Assembly (NCBI GenBank): GCA_027030605.1
Contig: JALVEV010000019.1
Span: 1-5,439, forward strand
From: Campylobacteraceae bacterium
GTDB taxonomy: Bacteria; Campylobacterota; Campylobacteria; Campylobacterales; Sulfurovaceae
DNA: 5,439 bases
Reading direction: 5' to 3'
The position numbers and the translations under genes were made by a program. Below the pieces are notes generated by a model. The model was not told where the DNA came from. It ran no database searches and worked only from the letters and a program-made list of their open reading frames with translations. Position 1 is the stretch's first letter, and each line of letters begins with the position of its first letter. This document shows positions 1 through 5,283 of this stretch, piece after piece.

Positions 1-518
1 TCTAAAATATTTCGTAAAGTTTTTTCATAAAAAGCGACATCATGAGCCCCTTTACACCCTGGAGGTAAATCCATCATAGTAATAACAGCTTCATGGTTCA
101 TTCCATGCTTTTTAACACAAGAGGCAGAGTAAGCTAAGTTATTAACATCATTCAGTGCATCAAAGTTACGTACAGTCGTTGTACCATGCTTTGCAAACAT
201 CTTTGCAAAGAGGTCAATCATCTCACGACTACCAGTGTCTAGCATAACTGTGTTAATACCACGAGAGAGAACTTGTAGGTTTGCTTCTGGACCTACTATC
301 TCTCTAAATCTATCCATCATCTCAAATGCATTCTCTTGTAGATAGAAAAAGAGACTCTGAAATCTAGCTCCACCACCAAACTCAAAGTGGTTAATACCTG
401 CACTCTTAGCAGCTTCTACTGCTGGAAAGAAATCCTCCATGAGAACACGACCACCAAAGACAGATTGAAATCCATCTCTGAAGGTAGTATCCATCACATC
501 AATATATTTTTTTGCCAT
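1..518 (-). CDS. oadA: Oxaloacetate decarboxylase alpha / pyruvate carboxylase B-like carboxyltransferase, N-terminal part (cut by window edge)
   Basis: Only the first 172 codons lie in the window; the 3' end is lost at the left edge. The visible part is the start of an HMGL-like/DRE-TIM carboxyltransferase barrel: DTTFRDGFQS at residues 10-19 (D15 is the expected metal ligand of the family's RD motif), FEFGGGARF at 45-53, SRG at 85-87 and RNFDALND at 117-124. In this family the domain moves a carboxyl group between oxaloacetate/pyruvate and biotin. The catalytic lysine, the HxH metal site and the biotinyl domain would lie beyond the edge. The ATG at 518 is preceded by GAGGG (525-529), and the gene starts 15 nt after the oadG stop, so the two are surely cotranscribed. 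The adjacent oadG argues for a membrane decarboxylase complex rather than a soluble pyruvate carboxylase, but PycB remains possible. Several motif residues differ from the Klebsiella-type protein as I remember it. Confidence 0.85.
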   Translation of the reverse strand, partial: MAKKYIDVMDTTFRDGFQSVFGGRVLMEDFFPAVEAAKSAGINHFEFGGGARFQSLFFYLQENAFEMMDRFREIVGPEANLQVLSRGINTVMLDTGSREMIDLFAKMFAKHGTTTVRNFDALNDVNNLAYSASCVKKHGMNHEAVITMMDLPPGCKGAHDVAFYEKTLRNIL

Positions 519-533
519 TTTATACCCTCAATT

Positions 534-788
534 TTATGATTTGTTTTTACGAAATTCTGTTACAGCAGCGATAATAGCAGCAACTCTACGTTGTTCATCA
601 TCGGCTGAACCTCCTGCTGGAGTAGCAGGTGTCTTAGGAGTATTTTCAGGAAAATACTTTGCTATTAGTTTTGCTTGAAGTTCAACTACTTTGACCAGAA
701 CAAAGAGAAATAAAAATACAACTCCCATCCCAAGTACCATAAACTTCAATGCTTCAACTACATTGTTTACGTCATTTACGTCAGCCAT
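534..788 (-). CDS. oadG: Oxaloacetate decarboxylase gamma subunit (OadG family)
   Basis: This 84-residue protein has the OadG layout. A short N-terminus is followed by one strongly hydrophobic segment at about residues 12-35, a proline/alanine/threonine-rich linker (50-60), and a C-terminal helix RRVAAIIAAVTEFRK (67-81) of the kind that ends OadG proteins. In the known complex the gamma subunit anchors the alpha carboxyltransferase to the beta subunit, a Na+ pump in the inner membrane. The following gene encodes an alpha-like subunit 15 nt downstream, as expected for an oad operon; any beta subunit would lie outside the window. The ATG at 788 has GGAAGG (795-800) at 6-nt spacing, which supports this start. 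The protein contains no histidine, although the Klebsiella subunit is reported to bind zinc through C-terminal histidines. Family assignment is firm; the Na+-pump role is inferred from context. Confidence 0.85.
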   Translation of the reverse strand: MADVNDVNNVVEALKFMVLGMGVVFLFLFVLVKVVELQAKLIAKYFPENTPKTPATPAGGSADDEQRRVAAIIAAVTEFRKNKS

Positions 789-818
789 AAAAAACCTTCC
801 ATGCGAAATTTATGCAAT

Positions 819-824
819 ATTCTA
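819..824 (-). promoter_or_regulatory. Candidate -10 box for oadG-oadA
   Basis: TAGAAT reads on the minus strand in the 62-nt gap between the helicase stop and the oadG start, about 30 nt upstream of the oadG ATG. No good -35 hexamer lies 17 nt further up, which is usual for the housekeeping promoters of Campylobacterota. It would let the oad genes be expressed apart from the helicase, but readthrough from upstream is equally possible. This call rests on sequence alone. Confidence 0.3.
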
Positions 825-850
825 ACGATAAATCCTTGAAAAAGCTTAAT

Positions 851-2233
851 TTAATGACGCTTTTTTTTACGGTTACTCTTACGTGCTACTTTTTGTTCAT
901 TCTCATAGCTCTCTAACATACTATTGACGGTATCTTCATCAAATCCTAGTTGATTAATTGATGCTCTTTTTTGTTGAATTAACAGTGTAACTACACGCTC
1001 AACAAACTCATGATAATCCATCTCCTCCATACTATCTATAAAATCTATCGCTTCAGGAACAATACTCACCTCTTTAACCATTGTTTGTAAATAGGAAAAA
1101 TCTACTGATTCACTCTCTCCTTCTAATACAATTGTAGCAAGTTGCATATCTGCACCTACCTCTTTTTGTATTCTTTGAAGCTCTTTAAACTCATTGGTAG
1201 AGACTAATGTTATTGCCTTTCCTGCTTTTCCTGCTCTTCCTGTTCGCCCAATTCTATGTACATAAGATTGTGAGTCAAAAGGGATATGATAGTTAAAAAC
1301 ATGGGTAACATTCTTTACATCTAACCCTCGTGAAGCAACATCAGTGGCAACCATTATTTTTGATTCTCCTCGACGATACCCTTTTACAATACGCTCTCGC
1401 TCCATTTGGTCTAAGTCACCATGTAACCCTTCAGCTAAAAAGCCCATTGCTTTTAGATGTTCTGTCAATCGGTCAACCTCTCGTCTCATTCGACAAAAGA
1501 TAATAGACTTATCGGTCTCTTCAGTCTCTAGTAGTTGAACTATCGCTTCATCACGTTGGGTCTCTTCAATGACATAGTAGGATTGGTCAATGACATTATT
1601 GACTGTACCTTCATCATCTCCTACAACAGAGACAAATTGAGGGTTTGTCAAAATCTCATTAGCTAACTCTTTAATCGGTTCAGGCATTGTTGCTGAAAAG
1701 AGAAGTGTCTGTCGGTTTTGAGGAATATACTCAAAAATCTCTTTTATCTCTTCCAAAAAACCCATATCTAACATCTCATCTGCTTCATCAAGTACTATTA
1801 TTTCAGGGTTAAAAGAGTCAATCTTCCCTTTCTTATAGAGGTCTTTAAGTCGCCCAGGAGTCGCAACAATAACTTGTACTCCTTTATTAATTAGAGCTAT
1901 TTGTCGTCCATATCCAACACCACCATAGACAGTAATGGTTCTTATGCCACAAAAACGTCCAAGATGATACAGCTCATCACTAACTTGAGTTGCAAGTTCT
2001 CGTGTTGGAGTAATAACCAATGCTCTCTCAATCTCATCTTTGGCAATTTTATCCATTATTGGCAGACCAAAAGCTGCTGTTTTACCTGTACCTGTATGGG
2101 CTTGTCCTACTAAATCTTCACCCTTTTCAATAATGGGTATGACCATCTTTTGAATAGGACTTGGCTCTCTAAACCCTGCTATTCTAACCCCCTTTAAGAG
2201 GTCTTTATGAAATTTAAAATCTTTAAATGTCAA
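851..2233 (-). CDS. DEAD-box ATP-dependent RNA helicase
   Basis: This 460-residue protein carries the full DEAD-box motif set. It has F21 plus the Q motif around Q28, motif I AHTGTGKT (45-52), Ia PTRELAT (76-82), GG (104-105), Ib TPGRL (125-129), II DEAD (149-152), III SAT (180-182), IV IIFCR (244-248), V ATDVASRGLD (296-305) and VI HRIGRTGR (326-333). Residues after about 360 form a C-terminal extension ending in a basic tail, RKSNRKKKRH, probably for RNA contact; I do not recognise a DbpA-type domain in it. Such helicases unwind short RNA duplexes in ribosome assembly, mRNA decay and cold adaptation. H. pylori RhpA and the CsdA/CshA types are plausible relatives, but the exact class is not settled. 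The start must be TTG at 2233: an in-frame stop lies at 2249-2251, and the first internal ATG (residue 30) would remove the Q motif. The uppP stop is 10 nt upstream, so they probably share an mRNA. Confidence 0.93.
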   Translation of the reverse strand: MTFKDFKFHKDLLKGVRIAGFREPSPIQKMVIPIIEKGEDLVGQAHTGTGKTAAFGLPIMDKIAKDEIERALVITPTRELATQVSDELYHLGRFCGIRTITVYGGVGYGRQIALINKGVQVIVATPGRLKDLYKKGKIDSFNPEIIVLDEADEMLDMGFLEEIKEIFEYIPQNRQTLLFSATMPEPIKELANEILTNPQFVSVVGDDEGTVNNVIDQSYYVIEETQRDEAIVQLLETEETDKSIIFCRMRREVDRLTEHLKAMGFLAEGLHGDLDQMERERIVKGYRRGESKIMVATDVASRGLDVKNVTHVFNYHIPFDSQSYVHRIGRTGRAGKAGKAITLVSTNEFKELQRIQKEVGADMQLATIVLEGESESVDFSYLQTMVKEVSIVPEAIDFIDSMEEMDYHEFVERVVTLLIQQKRASINQLGFDEDTVNSMLESYENEQKVARKSNRKKKRH

Positions 2234-2241
2234 ATTCTTTA

Positions 2242-2245
2242 CCTT
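2242..2245 (-). promoter_or_regulatory. Ribosome binding site that fixes the helicase TTG start, overlapping the uppP stop codon
   Basis: AAGG reads on the minus strand 8 nt before the TTG at 2233, and its first two bases are the last two bases of the uppP TAA (2244-2246). Ribosomes finishing uppP therefore sit on the helicase initiation site, suggesting translational coupling. It is the only plausible Shine-Dalgarno sequence for this reading frame. Confidence 0.6.
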
Positions 2246-3008
2246 ATATTATCATCAGTAGAATAACTCCAAAAATTATCCTATATATTCCAAATGCAAC
2301 AAATGTAAAGCGTTGCAAAAATACAATAAACATCTTTATAGTGATATATGCCACCACAAATGCCACTACAAATCCTATAGTAAAGGCTGTTATATCTGCC
2401 CCAATAAACTCTTTATAGTGTTTTAACAAGTCATAGCCACTTACAGCCATCATAACAGGAATTGCCAAGAGAAATGAGAACTCAGTAGAAGCCTTACGAC
2501 TAACCCCTGAAAGCATTCCTCCAATAATGGTTGAACCTGCCCTTGAAGTTCCAGGAACTAATGAGAGAACTTGTGCAAAACCTATACTCATGGCTTGTCT
2601 CCATGTTATCTCTTCTATATCCTTAGCAGTTGACTCTTCATCTTTATGAAAATACTCTACAATAAGGAAGATAACTCCACCAATAATAAACATATAAGCA
2701 ACAGTTTGTACATTAAAAATCTCTTTAACCCAATCTTTTATAAGAAATCCAATAATCGCTAAAGGGAAAAATGCACCCATAATCTTACTCCAAAGATTTA
2801 TCTCTTTAAAGTTTATCTTCTCTCTATACAATAATACTACAGCTAAGATAGCTGCAAATTGAATAATCACCTCATACGCTTTAACCACAGCTGATTGGTC
2901 AACTCCTAAAAACTTTGAAGCAACAATCATGTGACCTGTTGATGAGATGGGTAAAAACTCTGTAAATCCTTCTATTATTCCTATAATAATGGCTTGAAAA
3001 ATGTCCAT
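2244..3008 (-). CDS. uppP: Undecaprenyl-diphosphate phosphatase (UppP/BacA)
   Basis: This 254-residue polytopic inner-membrane protein removes one phosphate from undecaprenyl diphosphate to give the C55 carrier lipid used for peptidoglycan, O-antigen and other surface glycans. Overproduction in other bacteria gives bacitracin resistance. Both family signatures are present. The first is EGFTE at 13-17 (the ExxxE pair) followed by FLPISSTGH at 18-26, with S23 and H26 matching the E. coli S27/H30 positions. The second is PGTSRAGST at 152-160, with R156 matching the essential arginine. Hydrophobic helices fill most of the remainder, and a charged cytoplasmic-type loop lies at about 120-136. Length is close to the usual 255-280. 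The ATG at 3008 has AGGA (3018-3021) at 9-nt spacing. The helicase begins 10 nt after its stop. The 82-nt gap upstream is very AT-rich and has no convincing -10 box or terminator, so transcription from serB may continue into it. Confidence 0.95.
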   Translation of the reverse strand: MDIFQAIIIGIIEGFTEFLPISSTGHMIVASKFLGVDQSAVVKAYEVIIQFAAILAVVLLYREKINFKEINLWSKIMGAFFPLAIIGFLIKDWVKEIFNVQTVAYMFIIGGVIFLIVEYFHKDEESTAKDIEEITWRQAMSIGFAQVLSLVPGTSRAGSTIIGGMLSGVSRKASTEFSFLLAIPVMMAVSGYDLLKHYKEFIGADITAFTIGFVVAFVVAYITIKMFIVFLQRFTFVAFGIYRIIFGVILLMII

Positions 3009-3090
3009 GTTCTATTATCCTATATAATTTTTTCTTATTTTTTTAATAATTTGATTAATTTATTAACAAAAAGTTAACAACGCAACCAAT

Positions 3091-3714
3091 CTAAACAGCT
3101 ATTGCTAAGATTTTTCGTAAATCTTTCTCATCGACACAGTGTGTAGCAGCCTCTTTGAGTATTGGTTTTGCACAAAATGCTACACGCGTATCGGCATGAG
3201 CAAACATACTTAAGTCATTTGCACCATCACCTATAACTAAAGTATCAACTCTGCCAATACCTAAGAGATTTTGTAGGCGTACAATCATATCTCCTTTGGC
3301 ATTTGAGTACATCATCTCTCCACCAACTGCACCTGTAAGAATGCCATTTTCTCTATGTAAAAAGTTAGAAAAGTCTGCATCTATTCCTAACTTTTCACAA
3401 GCAGGTTTAGTAGCTTCTCTAAAGCCACCTGAGAAACAGACCACTTTATAGCCTCTCTCCTTTAATCCCTCTACAACCTCTTTAGCTCCATTCATCATGG
3501 GTAAAGATTTACAAATAGACTCTACTTTCTCATAAGGCAATCCTTTTAAAAGTGACACTCTCTCTACCAATGATGCATAAAAATCCAACTCTCCTGCCAT
3601 AGCACGTTCGGTAATGGCAACTACTTTCTCTTTAAAACCCAGCTCTTGGGCAAAAAAATCAATGGTTTCACCATCCATCAGTGTCGAATCAAAATCAAAT
3701 ACTGCTAATTTCAT
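3091..3714 (-). CDS. serB: Phosphoserine phosphatase (SerB), compact single-domain form
   Basis: This 207-residue cytoplasmic HAD-superfamily enzyme carries out the last step of serine synthesis, O-phosphoserine to serine. Motif I is DFDST at 7-11 (nucleophile D7, general acid D9), followed by E16 in DGETID, the substrate-selecting glutamate of SerB. The RVSLLKG segment at 52-58 is a SerB hallmark that separates it from general HAD phosphatases. Motif II is SGGF (95-98), motif III uses K140, and motif IV is GDGANDLSMF (162-171), with D163 and D167 for Mg2+. It lacks the N-terminal extension of the 322-residue E. coli enzyme, as is usual for short forms. The ATG at 3714 has AGAGGT (3726-3731) at a rather long 11-nt spacing. 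It is read divergently from the folate reductase gene, with which it shares a 73-nt control region. Confidence 0.92.
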   Translation of the reverse strand: MKLAVFDFDSTLMDGETIDFFAQELGFKEKVVAITERAMAGELDFYASLVERVSLLKGLPYEKVESICKSLPMMNGAKEVVEGLKERGYKVVCFSGGFREATKPACEKLGIDADFSNFLHRENGILTGAVGGEMMYSNAKGDMIVRLQNLLGIGRVDTLVIGDGANDLSMFAHADTRVAFCAKPILKEAATHCVDEKDLRKILAIAV

Positions 3715-3745
3715 ATATTTATATTACCTCTATGTTATTTTTCGG

Positions 3746-3751
3746 TAGAAT
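3746..3751 (+). promoter_or_regulatory. Candidate -10 box for the methylenetetrahydrofolate reductase gene
   Basis: TAGAAT follows a T-run (3738-3742) and sits 36 nt before the reductase ATG, predicting a leader of about 30 nt. A T-rich stretch ahead of the -10 box in place of a -35 hexamer is typical of Campylobacterota sigma-70 promoters. It overlaps the opposite-strand -10 box of serB by two bases. Confidence 0.45.
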
Positions 3752-3755
3752 TATA
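3750..3755 (-). promoter_or_regulatory. Candidate -10 box for serB
   Basis: A perfect TATAAT reads on the minus strand 35 nt upstream of the serB ATG, predicting a leader of about 29 nt. No clear -35 hexamer is seen. It shares positions 3750-3751 with the plus-strand -10 box of the divergent gene, so RNA polymerase could hardly occupy both at once. Confidence 0.5.
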
Positions 3756-3787
3756 TCCAATTACTTGTTAGGATTAAAATTAAATAT

Positions 3788-4711
3788 ATGTTTGAGAAAT
3801 TTTGTAAAACACTACATAGCAATAGACCTTTTATAACTGTTGAGATTACACCCCCACATGGTGCCTCTATTAAACCTACTATAGAGAAGATAAAAGAACT
3901 CAACCTTCATGAAAAAGTAGCAGGGTTTTCGGTGACAGATAATCCACTTGCCAAGCTTAAGATGTGTGGTGTACTTTCAGCTATTCAAGTGCAACAAGCT
4001 TTTAATAAACCTGTTATTGCAACTATGAGTATGAGAGATAAAAATAAACTCTCATTACAATCAACACTTCTTGGAGCTAATGACTTTGATTTACGTTGTA
4101 TCTTAGCACTCACTGGTGACCCTGCTAAGTACTCTGACCAACCTGAGGTTAAAGGTGTACTAGAGCGTGATTCAACCTTACTTTTAAGTATTATATATAG
4201 ATTGAACAACGGTTTTGACTACTCTAATAAAGAGCTAAATCCAAAACCAAAACCTATCTACCCTTTTGCTGTTGCCAATGCTTACGCTAAAGATATGCGA
4301 CGTATTCAAAAGAAGATGATTAAGAAACTAGACTATGGTGCAAGAGCTATTATTACTCAACCTGTTTATGATATAGAGAATGCAAAAGAGTTAATTGAGC
4401 TTTTTGAAGAGGCAAAAACATTAAGCGTACGAGATACAGCAACTAAAGCTCAGTTAATATTAGGACAATTTCCTGTAGTTCGTGCAAGAACAGCTAATTT
4501 TATCTCAGATAAAGTTCCAGGGATTACTGTACCTAAAAGCATTATTGAGGAGATGGACTTAGCTGCTATGGATGGTGCAGATAAGGAACAGGAGGTTGGT
4601 TTCAACCTCTCTAAAACTATTTTTGATGAGATTTTGAAACTTCATCCAAAGGTACACCTAATGACACACAACCGTTTTGACTTATGTTCAGATTTAATTG
4701 GAAACAATTAA
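3788..4711 (+). CDS. metF: Methylenetetrahydrofolate reductase (MetF family)
   Basis: This 307-residue cytoplasmic flavoenzyme reduces 5,10-methylene-THF to 5-methyl-THF, the methyl donor for methionine synthesis. The family's catalytic positions can be read: E19 in VEITPPHG (18-25), D51 in TDNP, D111 in ALTGDPA (107-113), Q191 in ITQPVYD (189-195), PGITVP (244-249) and a C-terminal HLMTHNR (290-296), which matches the family's 'H..T.N' end. The wording of the first and third motifs (EITPP, LTGD) resembles the shorter clade found in acetogens and Thermus-like bacteria more than E. coli MetF (FEFFPP-like, LRGD-like), judging from memory. The ATG at 3788 is the first possible start after an in-frame stop at 3746-3748. 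The only Shine-Dalgarno candidate, AGGA at 3770-3773, is 14 nt away, so initiation may be weak. The FUN14 gene follows after 52 nt. Confidence 0.9.
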   Translation: MFEKFCKTLHSNRPFITVEITPPHGASIKPTIEKIKELNLHEKVAGFSVTDNPLAKLKMCGVLSAIQVQQAFNKPVIATMSMRDKNKLSLQSTLLGANDFDLRCILALTGDPAKYSDQPEVKGVLERDSTLLLSIIYRLNNGFDYSNKELNPKPKPIYPFAVANAYAKDMRRIQKKMIKKLDYGARAIITQPVYDIENAKELIELFEEAKTLSVRDTATKAQLILGQFPVVRARTANFISDKVPGITVPKSIIEEMDLAAMDGADKEQEVGFNLSKTIFDEILKLHPKVHLMTHNRFDLCSDLIGNN

Positions 4712-4726
4712 TCAACAATATTAAGT

Positions 4727-4732
4727 TACAAT
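4727..4732 (+). promoter_or_regulatory. Weak candidate -10 box for the FUN14 gene
   Basis: TACAAT lies in the 52-nt AT-rich gap, 31 nt before the FUN14 ATG, in a context (TTAAGTTACAAT) that resembles a Campylobacterota promoter. With no terminator after metF, cotranscription from the metF promoter is just as likely. Confidence 0.25.
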
Positions 4733-4763
4733 ACAAAAATAAATTCAATTAAAAAGGAAAATA

Positions 4764-5201
4764 ATGAACGAAGAACAGTACATGCAAATGAAGCAACAAG
4801 CACAACAGGGATTTGCCAATAGTGGAGGAGTCGAAAACGCAACAGGAAATGAAGTCTTCTATCGCCCACCATTAGACAATATAGAGGGAGCTACAAATGT
4901 TGACCATCCTATTCCTTACTTAGAGATGGGAAGTTCATTTTTGATTGGCTTAGCCGTAGGCTTTTTTATAAAAAAGAGTTTTAAGATTGGTCTCTTTATT
5001 TTAGGTTTTGCACTTATTGCTATGTTTTTTCTTGAGTCTCAAGGTGTCTTTAAAATTGATGATAAAGTGCTAGAACAGAGTATTTCTCAAGGAGCTGACT
5101 ACTTTAACTATCTTGTTGCTGCGGTAAAAGAGCGTATTACCTCTTTTCAAACAGGTGTAGGAGCTTTAGCTGGTTTTGTGGTTGGTCTTAAACTTGGTTA
5201 A
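4764..5201 (+). CDS. FUN14-family small membrane protein, function unknown
   Basis: This 145-residue protein matches the FUN14 domain pattern (the family of eukaryotic FUNDC1). About 52 hydrophilic Gln/Asn/Gly-rich residues are followed by GSSFLIGLAVGFFIKKSFK (56-74), a second hydrophobic helix at about 75-91 ending in ESQGVFKID (91-99), an amphipathic stretch (100-128), and a last small-residue helix (129-143) with repeated Gly: GVGALAGFVVGLKLG. The glycine-spaced first helix with a KK pair, and a G-rich terminal helix, are the recognisable family features. It probably sits in the inner membrane with two or three crossings; no signal peptide cleavage site is seen. The bacterial role is unknown, so the FUNDC1 mitophagy function should not be transferred. 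The ATG at 4764 has AAGGA (4754-4758) at 5-nt spacing, better than the later Met7 or Met9. It lies between metF and lpxB, facing the same way as both. Confidence 0.8.
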   Translation: MNEEQYMQMKQQAQQGFANSGGVENATGNEVFYRPPLDNIEGATNVDHPIPYLEMGSSFLIGLAVGFFIKKSFKIGLFILGFALIAMFFLESQGVFKIDDKVLEQSISQGADYFNYLVAAVKERITSFQTGVGALAGFVVGLKLG

Positions 5202-5210
5202 CCAATATTA

Positions 5211-5273
5211 TTCGGAACTCTTGTGCTTTGCACTCTCTGTGAGAACGTCTCCGATTCCAAATACTATTTAGTA
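5211..5273. other. Run of short inverted repeats upstream of lpxB
   Basis: This gap segment looks more G/C-containing than the other intergenic gaps and consists largely of small dyads. GTGC-TTT-GCAC (5223-5233) is followed at once by TCTC-TGT-GAGA (5234-5244), then ACG and a second TCTC (5248-5251) that could pair with the same GAGA. TCGGA (5212-5216) and TCCGA (5250-5254) could close an outer stem, and TACTA-TT-TAGTA (5262-5273) ends at the lpxB ribosome binding site. There is no T-tract after any stem, so it does not look like an intrinsic terminator. It could be an interspersed palindromic repeat, an mRNA leader structure, or a processing site. The inverted repeats are seen directly; any role is inference. 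Confidence 0.5.
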
Positions 5274-5283
5274 AAGAGATTAA

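Noticed and set aside
839..865. Possible intrinsic terminator after the helicase (AAAAAGC ... GCTTTTT, overlapping the stop codon)
   Set aside because: The stem has only two G/C pairs and a 13-nt loop, and the T-run is itself the stem arm on the minus strand. It is more likely chance in A/T-rich sequence around a Lys-rich C-terminus.
1344..2113. Open frames on the plus strand inside the helicase gene (1344-1538 and 1901-2113)
   Set aside because: They lie antisense to a gene with a complete helicase motif set. Their translations have no recognisable domain and no ribosome binding site context of note.
2227..2418. Plus-strand open frame opposite the end of uppP
   Set aside because: It is antisense to well-conserved uppP coding sequence, and the Ile/Thr/Asn-rich translation is what antisense of a hydrophobic membrane gene gives.
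3038..3066. AT-only dyad (TTAATAA / TTATTAA) between serB and uppP
   Set aside because: On the minus strand, where both genes are read, the stem is followed by A residues rather than T, so it cannot be a standard terminator. A/T-only dyads are expected here by composition.
3985..4209. Minus-strand open frame inside the folate reductase gene
   Set aside because: It is antisense to the catalytic core of metF (including D111), with no family resemblance.
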